Positions 16,954-26,576 of a stretch of 52,600 bases of DNA are shown here, piece after piece. The stretch is from an uncultured Clostridia bacterium (GTDB lineage Bacteria; Bacillota; Clostridia; Oscillospirales; CAG-272): the NCBI GenBank assembly GCA_944381085.1, contig CALWJX010000011.1:1-52600 (forward strand). Reading direction: 5' to 3'. The notes under the pieces were generated by a model that was given only the letters and a program-made list of their open reading frames with translations, had not been told where the DNA came from and searched no databases. The position numbers were made by a program, and so were the translations under genes. Numbering within the stretch: the stretch's first letter is position 1; every line of letters starts with the position of its first letter.

Positions 16954-16982
16954 TTGAAATAAGAGGTCAACTGTGTTATAAT
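16954..16982 (+). promoter_or_regulatory. promoter of the maf-mre cluster
   Basis: TTGAAA, a 17-base spacer and a perfect TATAAT form a strong sigma-A promoter about 80 bases before maf. It likely drives maf and mreB together. Confidence 0.75.
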
Positions 16983-16997
16983 TCATAATGGAAAATA

Positions 16998-17020
16998 GTC
17001 GCGCGCGGTTCGCGCGTGAC
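16998..17020 (+). promoter_or_regulatory. GC hairpin in the 5' leader of maf
   Basis: Two ten-base arms (GTCGCGCGCG and CGCGCGTGAC) with a GTT loop pair completely apart from one G-U. The structure begins about nine bases after the predicted transcription start. It is not followed by a T run, so it is not a terminator. It could stabilise the mRNA or be a binding site. Confidence 0.5.
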
Positions 17021-17061
17021 TTAAATATACAATATTTTACTTTTTGAAAGATTAAAGTTTT

Positions 17062-17649
17062 ATGAGAATAATACTCGCATCAAAATCCCCGAGACGCAGG
17101 GAGCTGCTAAATAATTTAGGCGTTGAATTTGATATAGAGGTGTCAGACGCGGATGAAAACTATGTCGGAGATTCTCCGGAAGACACGGTAACGGAAATCG
17201 CGCGGAGAAAAGGCAGAGCCGTAAGGGACAAAATTCTGTCGGAAGGAGAGAAACCGGAAAATGTATTGATAATCGCATGTGATACGCTTGTTTACATTGA
17301 CCGGCAGATTCTGGGAAAACCGCATGATCGTCAGGACGCCCGCCGTATGCTTGATTTGCTTTCCGGAAGGGAGCACAGGGTGGTAAGCGGTATTTATTTA
17401 TATCACGCGGGCAAGGAGATTTCGGAGTTCGCGTCTACCAAGGTCACTTTCTCCGAATTGAGCGAAGCGCAAACAGAGCGTTATCTCGATTCCGACGAGC
17501 CGTACGATAAGGCGGGAGCCTATGCCGTTCAGGGCAGGGGTTCGGTTTTTGTGGAAAGAATTGAGGGCGATTTTTTCAATGTGGTAGGACTGCCTTTGAA
17601 TCTTGTCTGCAGAATTGCGAAAGAAGAATTCGGCATAGAGCTGTGTTGA
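17062..17649 (+). CDS. Maf-family nucleoside triphosphate pyrophosphatase
   Basis: This cytoplasmic house-cleaning enzyme hydrolyses non-standard or modified nucleoside triphosphates. The 195-residue length is normal. Hallmarks are the N-terminal ASKSPRRRELL, the central ACDTLVYIDRQILGKP, the GREHRVVSG motif and the C-terminal DKAGAYAVQGRGSVFVERIEG followed by FFNVVGLPL. No strong ribosome site precedes the ATG, so expression may be low. maf next to mreB is the classical arrangement in Bacillota, linking it to the septum and cell-shape cluster. Confidence 0.92.
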   Translation: MRIILASKSPRRRELLNNLGVEFDIEVSDADENYVGDSPEDTVTEIARRKGRAVRDKILSEGEKPENVLIIACDTLVYIDRQILGKPHDRQDARRMLDLLSGREHRVVSGIYLYHAGKEISEFASTKVTFSELSEAQTERYLDSDEPYDKAGAYAVQGRGSVFVERIEGDFFNVVGLPLNLVCRIAKEEFGIELC

Positions 17650-17716
17650 TTTTTTAATTGCCGAAAAAACCGTTTAAAACCGAACAGAATACAGATTAAA
17701 GGGAAAGGAGGATTTC

Positions 17717-18724
17717 ATGCCGAAGCATATAGGACTTGACCTTGGCACGTCAAACACAAGAATGTATATAAAAGGCAGGGGGATTGTACTGCGGTCGCCT
17801 ACGGTTGTGGCTGTTGACACGCAAGAGGATACCGTTGTCGCCTTAGGCAGCGAAGCCAAGCGTATGATAGGAAAAACTCCTTTCAACATCACGGCTTTCC
17901 GTCCCATACAGAACGGAGTTATAGCGGATTTTGAAGTTTCGGCGATGATGATCCACGAGTATTTTGTCAGAACGGAGGCGCTTTCTCTTTTTAACAGACC
18001 TGTCGTATTGGTGAGTACCCCCGGAAAATGTACGGAGGTTGAAAGGCTTGCTTTGGAAAACGCTATTTTTGAGGCGGGAGCCAAAGCGGTGGGAATGGTA
18101 AAATCACCTTTGGCCTGCGCTATAGGCGCGGGACTTAAGATAAACAGCGCAAGAGGCTGCATGGTGGTGGACATCGGAGGCGGCATGACTCAGGCCACTG
18201 TGATAAGCTCGGGCGGAATCGTCACGTCAAAAGCGATTAAGCTTGCCGGAGATAAGCTTGACGGAGCGATAATAAACAGCCTGAGAAGCAAAAGAGGTTT
18301 GTTTATCGGAGACGTCAGCGCGGAAATGATTAAGGTCAAAATAGGCGCCGCGATGCCGGGAATGAACCGTGGAACAGTTGAAGTGAGCGGGCGAAACGAG
18401 CAGCTTAAATGCGCCCAGTCAATACATGTGAGCACCGCGGACATATACAACGCGATACATACGGCGCTTGAGGCAATCTGCCGGACCATAATGAATGTGC
18501 TTGAGATTACGCCTCCGGAAATTGCCAGCGATATATCGGATTACGGTATTATGCTCGTCGGCGGCGGCGCGAATATATCCGGCATATCGGAACTTATACA
18601 AAAGAAAACCGGGCTCAGGGTTACCATTGCTAAAAATCCGATGGACTGTGAATGCAACGGTATAGGAAAGCTTATTGAAAAGCCCAATATAATACCCGGC
18701 GGAATTCTTTATAAAAACAGATGA
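17717..18724 (+). CDS. mreB: MreB/Mbl rod-shape actin homologue
   Basis: MreB forms membrane-bound filaments that steer lateral wall synthesis. The 335 residues show the actin-fold phosphate loops IGLDLGTSNTRMY at the N-terminus and VVDIGGGMTQATV in the middle, with the adenosine motif LVGGGANI near the C-terminus. AAAGGAGG lies six bases before the ATG. In most relatives mreC and mreD follow directly and then PBP2. Here a CPBP membrane protease lies between mreB and PBP2. It could also be the paralogue Mbl; sequence alone does not settle which. Confidence 0.88.
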   Translation: MPKHIGLDLGTSNTRMYIKGRGIVLRSPTVVAVDTQEDTVVALGSEAKRMIGKTPFNITAFRPIQNGVIADFEVSAMMIHEYFVRTEALSLFNRPVVLVSTPGKCTEVERLALENAIFEAGAKAVGMVKSPLACAIGAGLKINSARGCMVVDIGGGMTQATVISSGGIVTSKAIKLAGDKLDGAIINSLRSKRGLFIGDVSAEMIKVKIGAAMPGMNRGTVEVSGRNEQLKCAQSIHVSTADIYNAIHTALEAICRTIMNVLEITPPEIASDISDYGIMLVGGGANISGISELIQKKTGLRVTIAKNPMDCECNGIGKLIEKPNIIPGGILYKNR

Positions 18725-18810
18725 TTTTTGTATGGTTTTATTTCTTGCGGAGTAAAATATGTTTAACGGTTTGAGTTTAAACAGCCGTCTTGAACGGCGG
18801 GGAGATTTTA

Positions 18811-19875
18811 ATGAATTACGATAATTTCGATTATAATCATGAACATAATACAGACGTAAACGGAAGTCTGTCCGGAAATTCCGGAAATGAAAATTACAAT
18901 GTCTCCGGAGCGAAAAAACGGTTTTCCGCGGTTGGCTTCGGATATATGATTCTGTGCGTTGTAAGCTTGCTTGCGGCAAACATCGCGGCACTTGTATCGG
19001 CGTATCTTTTCCCTGAACTCTCCAAAGAAACCTGGTTTTTGCTCGCGGTATCGACTTTGCCTATCTATGCGTTCGGACTTCCGGCGCTCTGGCTTGTGAT
19101 CAGAAAAGAAAAGGCGGAGCCGCCAAAGCGCGCTTCGTTCGGGGTCGGGAAATTTGTTGTGATATTGATTATTTGTTTCGGCTTCGGGTATATAGGTTCA
19201 TATATCGGCAATTTCCTTATGTTATTATTGTCTGAGATAACGGGATATGATTACAGCAATAATCTTTTGTCTGTAATTGACGGTACAAACCTATGGGTTG
19301 TATTTTTGTTTACGGTCATAATCGCTCCGATAGGAGAGGAAATACTTTTCCGCAAGCTTTTGATAGACCGTACGAAAAAATACGGGGGAGCGATAAGCGT
19401 TTTTGTTTCCGGATTGTTTTTCGGTCTGATGCACGGGAATCTCTTTCAGTTTTTTTACGCTTTCGCGCTCGGAGCCATTTTGGCATATGTATATTACAGC
19501 ACGGGAAAAATATGGATAACAGTTGTTTTACATTCCGTGATAAATTTTGTTGGCTCGATTTTGCCGGGACTGCTGTTTAACGGAATGGATATTGAAGCCG
19601 TGGGCTCGGACGCGGAACAAATGCTTTCTTATTTTTCTGAGCATCCGGCACAGATGCTGGGATTTATATTTTTCGGATTTTTTGTTTTATTTACCATCGT
19701 CGCTGCGCCCGTGCTGCTTGCGGTTTTCCGGAAAAAAATTGTCTTTGAAAAGGAGGATTGTCAGCTTCCCAAAGGCAAAGCGCTGAGAGTGGCGTTCGGC
19801 AATGCCGGAATGATAACCGCCGTTGTCGTTTATATTTTATTTATGGTGACAGCTATAGTCCCGCTTCCGGTATGA
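18811..19875 (+). CDS. CPBP-family intramembrane glutamic protease
   Basis: The protein of about 354 residues has a polar N-terminal tail of 35 residues rich in Asn and then six to eight hydrophobic helices. The catalytic motif EEILFR is at 176-181, followed by FFGLMHGN and HSVINF, the full CPBP (Abi, Rce1-like) signature. Such proteases cleave membrane-associated substrates, and some act in prenyl-protein processing or bacteriocin immunity. GGGGAG lies seven bases before the ATG at 18811. The gene sits where mreC and mreD are normally found, so a role in wall growth is possible but is inference from position. Confidence 0.85.
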   Translation: MNYDNFDYNHEHNTDVNGSLSGNSGNENYNVSGAKKRFSAVGFGYMILCVVSLLAANIAALVSAYLFPELSKETWFLLAVSTLPIYAFGLPALWLVIRKEKAEPPKRASFGVGKFVVILIICFGFGYIGSYIGNFLMLLLSEITGYDYSNNLLSVIDGTNLWVVFLFTVIIAPIGEEILFRKLLIDRTKKYGGAISVFVSGLFFGLMHGNLFQFFYAFALGAILAYVYYSTGKIWITVVLHSVINFVGSILPGLLFNGMDIEAVGSDAEQMLSYFSEHPAQMLGFIFFGFFVLFTIVAAPVLLAVFRKKIVFEKEDCQLPKGKALRVAFGNAGMITAVVVYILFMVTAIVPLPV

Positions 19876-19951
19876 AGCAATTTTTATACTGTACAGCTCT
19901 GACGGATATTTAAATTTTGTTTGAATTTATTTGAATTCGGAGGTCAGGAAT

Positions 19952-22099
19952 ATGCACGTAAAAAACAAAACGCCACGTCGGATAATCTGCGTATCGGTCG
20001 TGTTTATCGCGGTTTGTTTTATATATATTTTAAAGATGGTCAATATCCGCATAAACGCGGAGCCCGCGGCGGAAGACGACGGAACCTATACGAGAACCGT
20101 AGCCATACAGGCGGTCCGCGGAGAAATTTACGATAAGAACGGAAAAAAGTTGGTGTCAAACGATTATTCTTATAATATGGTTTTTGACTATGAGGCAATG
20201 TCGGCTGACAGGTATGAGAGGAATCTTGCACTGCTTAATGCGGTATATGCTTTAAATGATACCGGAAATTCCTCAAAAAGGTCAGAGTCGAGTTTTCCGT
20301 TTGTCGGTGCTTATCCTGACTACGCATACAGCGACGTCGCCAAGGATACCGATTCAAATATTTATTACAGACTTCTGAAGCGGATTGCCGCGGACGAGCT
20401 TGAGGAAGACAGCCCGAAAAATAAGAACGAGCTGACGGCAACATATCTTGAGGGCTTTTATAAGGACTATCCCGAGCAGTTTCCGAAAGAAGAGGAAATC
20501 GTGGCGTATTTTATCGAAAGATATGAGCTTGATATTAAAGACGATGACGGAAATATGCTGTTTTCGGACGGGGAAATCGATATCCTTATGAGAATACTGT
20601 ATGACATGGAGGTGGCGGATTTTTCGGCTTTTAACCAATATGTTTTCGCGTCGGACGTCGGTCTTGATTTTATTACTTATGTCAAAGAAATGAATATAGT
20701 CGGGGCTGATTTTACCGTAACCGTTTCAAGAGTTTATAACTATCCCGGATATGCGTCGCATATCCTCGGTCGCACGGGTCAGATATACGCGGAGGATTGG
20801 GAATATTACAATGAGCTCGGTTATGAAATGGACGCGGTAGTGGGACTTGACGGATGCGAGTACGCCTTTGAGCAGTATCTGCGGGGAGTTGACGGCGTTA
20901 TGGTAATCAAAGAAGATAAAGACGGGAATATTATAGATAAATATGTGGAGACCGAGCCGGTTCCGGGCAAGGATATATATCTTACTATAGATATTGACGT
21001 CCAGATTGCCGCGGAGGAAGGTCTTAAAGAAAACATCGATTATGTAAATAAAACATACGGGGCTGATTCCGAATCGGGAGCCATTGTGGCTGTAAATCCG
21101 AATGACGGCTCGATCATCGCGATCGCGTCATATCCCACGTTTGATCTTTCAACATACAACCGTGACTACAGTGAGTTAAGTAAAAACCCCGCCAATCCTC
21201 TGTACAACCGTGCGCTTGACGGACTTTACACGCCCGGTTCGGTTTTCAAGCTCGGAATGGTGGCGGCGGGAATCGACAGCGGGACAATAACGGCGCAGAC
21301 CCAGCTGAACTGCGACGGTATTTATACTTATTATCCGGATTATCAGCCGAAGTGCTGGGTTTATGACAGCGTAAGCTCACCCATACATAAGCACGGCATG
21401 ATTAACGCTACCGAGGCTATAAAAGTTTCATGCAACTGTTTTTTTTACGAATTGGGCAGAGTTATGGGTATTGACCTTATGAATGATTACTGCAAAAGAT
21501 ATGGTCTTGGGAGTATGACCGGAATAGAACTTCCCGAAAAGAGAGGAATACTTGCAGGTCCGGAGTACAGAGAGCTTAACGGGCTTACCGCCTGGATGCC
21601 CGGAAATACAATTTCCGCGGCCATCGGGCAGTCGGATAACAACTTTACTCCAATTCAGCTTTCGGTTTATGTGTCTACTGTGCTGAACGGGGGAACGAGA
21701 TATTCGGCTCATCTTTTGAGTCAGGTGAGGTCTTACAAGAATTCCGAGGTGATTTATACGAGAGAGGCGGAGGTTCTGGACAATCTTGAATTTGGCAAAG
21801 AGATAACCGACCCTATTATGGAGGGAATGCGTCAGATGATCGAGTCTTCGTCCAGCGTTTCTTATTACATGAGAAATATTCCGGTAATTGTAGGCGGAAA
21901 ATCCGGCACCGCGGAACTTGGCGGAAATACGAGGGAAAACGGGTTGTTTGTATGCGCGGCTCCGTACAATGCACCCGAGATAATCGTTACTTCGGTAGTT
22001 GAACACGCTGGTTCGGGGTCATATTCCGCACTTGCGGCGGCAAGATTGCTGGAAGAATATTTCAGTCCGAAAACAACCGGAAAGACTGTGTCGGAATAA
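19952..22099 (+). CDS. mrdA: penicillin-binding protein 2 (elongation transpeptidase)
   Basis: This class B PBP crosslinks peptidoglycan during elongation. It has one membrane helix at about 12-30, a long non-catalytic dimerisation region, and a transpeptidase domain. The active-site serine is Ser430 in PGSVFK, the second motif is SCN, and the third is K650-S-G-T in GGKSGTAE. The protein is about 715 residues, typical for clostridial PBP2. GGAGG lies ten bases before the ATG at 19952, which is preferred over an upstream TTG at 19931. Position after mreB supports assignment to the elongation machinery rather than SpoVD or PBP3. Confidence 0.88.
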   Translation: MHVKNKTPRRIICVSVVFIAVCFIYILKMVNIRINAEPAAEDDGTYTRTVAIQAVRGEIYDKNGKKLVSNDYSYNMVFDYEAMSADRYERNLALLNAVYALNDTGNSSKRSESSFPFVGAYPDYAYSDVAKDTDSNIYYRLLKRIAADELEEDSPKNKNELTATYLEGFYKDYPEQFPKEEEIVAYFIERYELDIKDDDGNMLFSDGEIDILMRILYDMEVADFSAFNQYVFASDVGLDFITYVKEMNIVGADFTVTVSRVYNYPGYASHILGRTGQIYAEDWEYYNELGYEMDAVVGLDGCEYAFEQYLRGVDGVMVIKEDKDGNIIDKYVETEPVPGKDIYLTIDIDVQIAAEEGLKENIDYVNKTYGADSESGAIVAVNPNDGSIIAIASYPTFDLSTYNRDYSELSKNPANPLYNRALDGLYTPGSVFKLGMVAAGIDSGTITAQTQLNCDGIYTYYPDYQPKCWVYDSVSSPIHKHGMINATEAIKVSCNCFFYELGRVMGIDLMNDYCKRYGLGSMTGIELPEKRGILAGPEYRELNGLTAWMPGNTISAAIGQSDNNFTPIQLSVYVSTVLNGGTRYSAHLLSQVRSYKNSEVIYTREAEVLDNLEFGKEITDPIMEGMRQMIESSSSVSYYMRNIPVIVGGKSGTAELGGNTRENGLFVCAAPYNAPEIIVTSVVEHAGSGSYSALAAARLLEEYFSPKTTGKTVSE

Positions 22100-22135
22100 A
22101 TTCTGAAAAAAATAAAATTTAAAAATTTATATAAT

Positions 22136-22175
22136 AAAGGTATGCATTAAATCAATTAATGTATACCTTTTAAAT
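22136..22175 (+). terminator. terminator after PBP2
   Basis: AAAGGTATGCATTAA and TTAATGTATACCTTT pair across a five-base loop with TTTAAATTTT after the stem. It lies 36 bases past the stop codon. Confidence 0.75.
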
Positions 22176-22298
22176 TTTATACAGGGAAAAACTTTTTGTT
22201 TTATTCCGATTCATGACTGATGTGTTAAAAATTCACATTAATGATAGACCTGTACCGCTGAAATAATATTAATGAAAACATGAAATTTTAAAATAAAT

Positions 22299-22348
22299 CC
22301 CAAAAACCGTATAAGCGGTCAAACGGTCTCATATAGCGGGTTTTCGGG
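22299..22348 (+). promoter_or_regulatory. imperfect hairpin upstream of mglB
   Basis: CCCAAAAACC and GGGTTTTCGGG pair with an inner TATA/TATA match, placing a long imperfect stem just before the mglB ribosome site. It may be a sugar-responsive operator or an RNA structure. No clear promoter was recognised in the 200-base gap before mglB. Confidence 0.3.
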
Positions 22349-22375
22349 AAAAAATCGGGAAAGGAATGTCATTTT

Positions 22376-23434
22376 ATGAAAAAAGCAGTTGTTCTTTTAG
22401 TCTGCGCAGTGATTTTAATGATGAATTTATCTGCCTGTTCCTCAAGCGGGGCTGCGGATGTGCATGTATTTTATTATACGTACAGTGACACCTATATTTC
22501 AAGTGTGAGAAGTGAGCTTGACAAGCAATTGAAGGACGCGGGCATTAATTTTCAGGATTACGACGGCAACGGAAATCAGACCACACAGACAGAACAGATA
22601 CAGACCGCGATAACAAACGGCGCCAAGGCTATTATTGTGAATATAGTAAACACCGGTTCGGACGACGCGGCTTCATCGATTGTAGGGCTCGCGAAAAACG
22701 CCGGGATACCGGTTATATTTTTCAACCGAGAGGTATCAGATACGGTAATAAAAAGCTATGACAAATGCGCGTTTGTCGGCACTCGTGCGGAGGATTCGGG
22801 AATTCTACAGGGACAGATGATAGGTGATTATCTTGTGGAGAATTTTGAAAAAACAGATATTAACGGAGACGGAGAAATTTCATATATACTTTTTAAGGGT
22901 GAAGAGGGAAACAATGAGGCGATTTACAGAACAAGCTACAGTGTAAGCGAAGCGAACAAAAAGCTCAGTGAAGCAGGGAAAAAGCCTTTGAAGTTTTATG
23001 ACCGGACAAACCCCAATAAATATCTTGTGGACAAAAACGGACAGTGGTCTGCCACCGCGGCAAACGAGTATATGACTACCGCGCTTGCCTCATACAGCGA
23101 AAAGGCGGGCAATATGATAGAACTTGTCATATGCAATAACGACGGAATGGCGGAGGGAGCCATATCCGCGCTTAACGCTTCGGGATACAACAACGGAAGC
23201 GGGCGAACGATACCGGTTTTCGGAGTTGACGCCACGGACGCCGCGAAGGAGCTTATAGCAAACGGAAAAATGACCGGAACCATAAAGCAGGATGCTCAGG
23301 GTATGGCTGAGGCAATAAGGAAACTGACTCAGAACGCGGTGTCGGGTTCCGCTATCCTTTCGGGTATGGACGGATATGATATTGACGAAGACGCGGCGAA
23401 GATAAGAATACAGTATTCGCAGTATCTTGGTTAA
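22376..23434 (+). CDS. mglB: galactose-type sugar-binding lipoprotein
   Basis: This is the extracellular binding component of a hexose ABC importer. A lipoprotein signal ends at Cys21 in LSAC. The rest is a periplasmic-binding-protein fold of the ribose/galactose type, with a DINGDGEISY segment at 161-170 that matches the EF-hand-like calcium loop characteristic of galactose/glucose-binding protein. The 352-residue length fits. AAAGGAATG precedes the ATG. The next two genes complete the importer. Galactose, glucose or methyl-galactoside is the likely ligand by family; the exact sugar is not proven. Confidence 0.87.
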   Translation: MKKAVVLLVCAVILMMNLSACSSSGAADVHVFYYTYSDTYISSVRSELDKQLKDAGINFQDYDGNGNQTTQTEQIQTAITNGAKAIIVNIVNTGSDDAASSIVGLAKNAGIPVIFFNREVSDTVIKSYDKCAFVGTRAEDSGILQGQMIGDYLVENFEKTDINGDGEISYILFKGEEGNNEAIYRTSYSVSEANKKLSEAGKKPLKFYDRTNPNKYLVDKNGQWSATAANEYMTTALASYSEKAGNMIELVICNNDGMAEGAISALNASGYNNGSGRTIPVFGVDATDAAKELIANGKMTGTIKQDAQGMAEAIRKLTQNAVSGSAILSGMDGYDIDEDAAKIRIQYSQYLG

Positions 23435-23469
23435 AACTTCATTTAATTGTAATTTTGTCAAATAGTTTT

Positions 23470-23495
23470 GCCGCCGCCGAATAACGGCGCGCCGC
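23470..23495 (+). promoter_or_regulatory. GC hairpin between mglB and mglA
   Basis: CGCCG and CGGCG pair around AATAA at 23475-23489 inside a GC-rich patch. Stem-loops at this place are common between binding-protein and ATPase genes, where they protect the upstream mRNA and raise binding-protein yield. Confidence 0.4.
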
Positions 23496-23522
23496 TTGCA
23501 AGGGAAAGGATAAGGTTTTATT

Positions 23523-25019
23523 ATGTCAGACAAGATACTGCTTGAAATGAAGGATATATGCAAGAATTTTCCGGGAGTCAAAGCGCTTGACAATGTATCT
23601 CTTTCGGTGAGGGAGGGTACGGTTCACGCGCTCATGGGAGAAAACGGAGCGGGGAAATCCACATTGATGAAATGCCTGTTCGGCATATATGAGAAAGACT
23701 CCGGGCAGATATTTCTTGAAGGGAAAGAAGTATCCTTTAAAAACCCGAAGGACGCGCTTGAAAAAGGAGTCGCCATGGTTCATCAGGAGTTGAACCAGGC
23801 GCTCAAACGCAGCGTAATGGATAATATGTGGCTTGGCAGATATCCCAAATATGCCGGATTTATCACTTCCGAGAAAAAAATGTATACCGAGACTATGGAA
23901 ATATTCAAAACTCTCGGTATCGATACAAATCCGAAAGAGATTATGAGCCGTATGTCGGTCGCGCAAAGGCAGATGGTGGAAATTGCAAAGGCGGTTTCAT
24001 ATGACGCGAAAATAATAGTTCTTGACGAGCCGACAAGCTCTCTTACCGAAAAAGAAGTCGAGCACCTGTTCAGAATTATTGATATGCTCAAAAGGAGAGG
24101 CTGCGGAATCATTTATATATCTCATAAAATGGAGGAAATACTGAAGATATCGGACGATATTACGGTTATGAGGGACGGAACTCACGTTATAACGGCGCCG
24201 GCGGAGCAAATGACTATAGATAAAATAATCAAGTATATGGTGGGCAGGGAGCTTTCACAGTGGTTTCCTCCCAAGACAAACCGTCCCGGAGATATCGCGC
24301 TCGAAGTTAAAAATCTGTCTTCCAGATATACAAATGTAAAAGATGTAAGCTTTAACGTCCGCAAGGGAGAGATTGTCGGTTTTGCCGGGCTTGCGGGAGC
24401 GGGAAGGACAGAAGTCGTTGAGAATATTTTCGGTATTTCCGAGAGACTTTCCGGAGAGATTTTTCTTGACGGTAAAAAGGTTGAAAATAAAAACGCGTCA
24501 GATTCGATAAAGAACGGTTTTGCTCTTCTTACCGAAGAGAGAAGGGCGACCGGAATTTTCGGCATACTTGATATCTGTGAGAATACTACAATATCAAATC
24601 TGAAAAATTACAGAAAAATGTTGGTATTATCCGACAGGCAAAGAAAGAAAGATACGGAATGGGCGATTAAATCCATGAAAATAAAAGCCCCCGGACAGAA
24701 AACCCAGATAAGACTGCTTTCCGGAGGAAATCAGCAAAAAGTAATTTTGGGTCGTTGGCTGCTTACAAATCCCGAGGTTTTGATGCTTGATGAACCTACA
24801 AGAGGAATAGACGTAGGCGCTAAGTATGAGATTTACCAGCTGATAATTGAAATGGCTGCAAAAGGAAAGGCGGTTATAATGGTTTCCAGTGAACTGCCCG
24901 AACTGATAGGCGTCTGTGACAGAATATATGTTATGTCGGGCGGAAGAATTGTCGGCGAAGTCAGCGCCAACGATACGAGTCAGGAAGAAATAATGTCTCT
25001 GGCATCAAAATTTGCCTGA
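23523..25019 (+). CDS. mglA: galactose/sugar import ATP-binding protein, two-domain
   Basis: This 498-residue ATPase has two fused ABC domains as in all Mgl/Rbs/Xyl-type importers. The first has Walker [10 protein letters not shown] near residue 40 and Walker [10 protein letters not shown]; its signature region reads RMSVAQRQM in place of LSGGQ. The second lacks a normal Walker A ([10 protein letters not shown]) but keeps LLSGGNQQK and [10 protein letters not shown]. This asymmetry is usual in the family, with one active site of each type. It energises sugar uptake at the membrane with MglC and MglB. A ribosome site (AAGG) lies seven bases before the ATG. Confidence 0.9.
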   Translation: MSDKILLEMKDICKNFPGVKALDNVSLSVREGTVHALMGENGAGKSTLMKCLFGIYEKDSGQIFLEGKEVSFKNPKDALEKGVAMVHQELNQALKRSVMDNMWLGRYPKYAGFITSEKKMYTETMEIFKTLGIDTNPKEIMSRMSVAQRQMVEIAKAVSYDAKIIVLDEPTSSLTEKEVEHLFRIIDMLKRRGCGIIYISHKMEEILKISDDITVMRDGTHVITAPAEQMTIDKIIKYMVGRELSQWFPPKTNRPGDIALEVKNLSSRYTNVKDVSFNVRKGEIVGFAGLAGAGRTEVVENIFGISERLSGEIFLDGKKVENKNASDSIKNGFALLTEERRATGIFGILDICENTTISNLKNYRKMLVLSDRQRKKDTEWAIKSMKIKAPGQKTQIRLLSGGNQQKVILGRWLLTNPEVLMLDEPTRGIDVGAKYEIYQLIIEMAAKGKAVIMVSSELPELIGVCDRIYVMSGGRIVGEVSANDTSQEEIMSLASKFA

Positions 25020-25046
25020 TAATCAATTGAAAGGAAATCCTGAATT

Positions 25047-26096
25047 ATGAACAGTTTACAAAGATATAAGGCAATGGATGCGATTCAAAGAAAAAACGCG
25101 AGAAAGGATTTTTTAATCAATAACTCACTGTATATTTTTCTGATTGCCGCGGTTGTGGTAATACAATGCCTAAGACCAAATTTCCTCTCTCCCGCGTCTA
25201 TTGTAAATATAATTTCGCTGTCAGCGGCAAATCTTCCGATAGCGCTGGGTATAGCGGGGGCAATTATTCTTACGGGAACCGACCTGTCCGCCGGCAGGAT
25301 TGTGGGCGCCGTGGCGTGCGTGTGCGCGACGTTGCTTCAGATGAGCGGATATCCCAATAAAATGTTTCCGGGACTTGACCCGCTTCCGCTGCCGGTTGTA
25401 TTTCTTATAGCCATCGCGCTGGGTGCTTTGGTAGGTGTGATAAACGGATTCTGTACCGCGAAGTTCAATCTTCACCCGTTTATCGTCACGCTTTCCACAC
25501 AGCTGATTGTGTACGGCGCTCTGCTTATGTATCTAATGATAGGCAACAACAACGGGCAGTCTGTTTCGGGACTTGACTCATCCTATACCAATTTTATTAC
25601 GGGAAGCATACTTTCAATAGGAAGCACGCCGATACCGAATTTTGTGTGGTATGCCATAGTTGTCACGCTGATAATGTGGTTTATATGGAACAAGACTTCA
25701 TTCGGAAAGAATATGTTCGCGGTGGGTTCAAATCCGGAAGCGGCAAATGTGTCCGGAGTCAATGTCAAGCGTACTATTACACTTGTATTTATGCTTGCCG
25801 GAATTATGTACGGAATTACCGGATTTATCGAAGCCGCGCGTATAGGCTCCAACACCGCCGCCACGGGCGTGAACTATGAACTTGACGCGATAGCGGCGTG
25901 TGTCATAGGAGGAGTTTCCTTTGCGGGAGGAATCGGAAAAATCCGCGGGGTCATTATCGGAGTGGTGCTTTTGCGGCTTATATTCGTGGGACTCACCGCG
26001 CTGAGCATTGACTCAAATATGCAGTATATTATAAAAGGTCTTATTATCCTTATTGCCTGCGCGGTTGATATGAGAAAGTATCTTGTGAGAAGATAA
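25047..26096 (+). CDS. mglC: galactose/sugar importer permease
   Basis: The 349-residue protein has about ten hydrophobic helices and the ribose/galactose permease landmarks GIAGAIILTGTDLSAGRIVG and, later, FAVGSNPEAANVSGVNV and YELDAIAACVIGGVSFAGG. It forms the membrane channel of the importer. AAAGGAAAT precedes the ATG. It follows mglA by 27 bases and is followed by a 40-residue ORF, so all four genes are probably on one transcript ending at 26371-26406. Confidence 0.9.
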   Translation: MNSLQRYKAMDAIQRKNARKDFLINNSLYIFLIAAVVVIQCLRPNFLSPASIVNIISLSAANLPIALGIAGAIILTGTDLSAGRIVGAVACVCATLLQMSGYPNKMFPGLDPLPLPVVFLIAIALGALVGVINGFCTAKFNLHPFIVTLSTQLIVYGALLMYLMIGNNNGQSVSGLDSSYTNFITGSILSIGSTPIPNFVWYAIVVTLIMWFIWNKTSFGKNMFAVGSNPEAANVSGVNVKRTITLVFMLAGIMYGITGFIEAARIGSNTAATGVNYELDAIAACVIGGVSFAGGIGKIRGVIIGVVLLRLIFVGLTALSIDSNMQYIIKGLIILIACAVDMRKYLVRR

Positions 26097-26122
26097 TCTG
26101 CTGTAGAAACGGGGAATGATTT

Positions 26123-26245
26123 ATGAATAAAATCGGTTTTTATGATAAATGCAAAATATCGGTAAAGGTGCTTGACGCTTTTATACTCTGCGCCGCGACG
26201 GTCCTTGCGCTGTTGATTATAATCAGCGTTTTGGTTTACTCGTGA
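26123..26245 (+). CDS. 40-residue single-helix membrane protein
   Basis: This short frame starts 26 bases after mglC with GGGGAA seven bases before the ATG. It encodes a basic, cysteine-containing N-terminus (MNKIGFYDKCKISVK) and then one hydrophobic helix of about 22 residues. The composition and tight spacing suggest a real small membrane protein expressed with the importer, perhaps binding the permease. No family was recognised, and the short length limits confidence. Confidence 0.5.
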   Translation: MNKIGFYDKCKISVKVLDAFILCAATVLALLIIISVLVYS

Positions 26246-26370
26246 ATTTTTTGCCGGCGGTTTTCGGTCAGGGAGTTTTTCGACAGGGTTATAAGGGCGG
26301 CGTTTAAGACAAGTGATGCGTTTATATATTATGTATTTAACGATACATTTATCAGTCCGCGCCGTTCCGA

Positions 26371-26406
26371 AAAAACCGGTCCAACTTATGTTGAACCGGT
26401 TTTTTG
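26371..26406. terminator. terminator of the mgl operon
   Basis: AAAACCGGTCCAAC and GTTGAACCGGTTTT form a long stem with flanking A and T runs, so it could work on both strands. It ends the mgl transcript 125 bases after the small ORF. Confidence 0.75.
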
Positions 26407-26576
26407 ATTTGTTTGTCCCGTATCTCATATATGATGTATATTTGTGACATGGGCGGTAAATTTGACCGAAATCCGGCGGAACACACTGATATGCGCCTTT
26501 TGAAAACCTACGCGGAAATGTTTGTAAATAAAACTTCCGCGTTCATTGCTCCGCTTTAATGCTTTACAGCAATTTA
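26407..26576. other. gene-free stretch with weak hairpin
   Basis: CGCGGAA and TTCCGCG pair across a wide loop at 26513-26542 and may lie at the end of the minus-strand transcript from 29222. It lacks a T run. No gene is seen. Confidence 0.3.

Noticed and set aside
18759..18824. 21-codon frame with GGAG ahead of the CPBP gene
   Set aside because: It overlaps the CPBP start, is very short, and has no sign of conservation that can be judged here.
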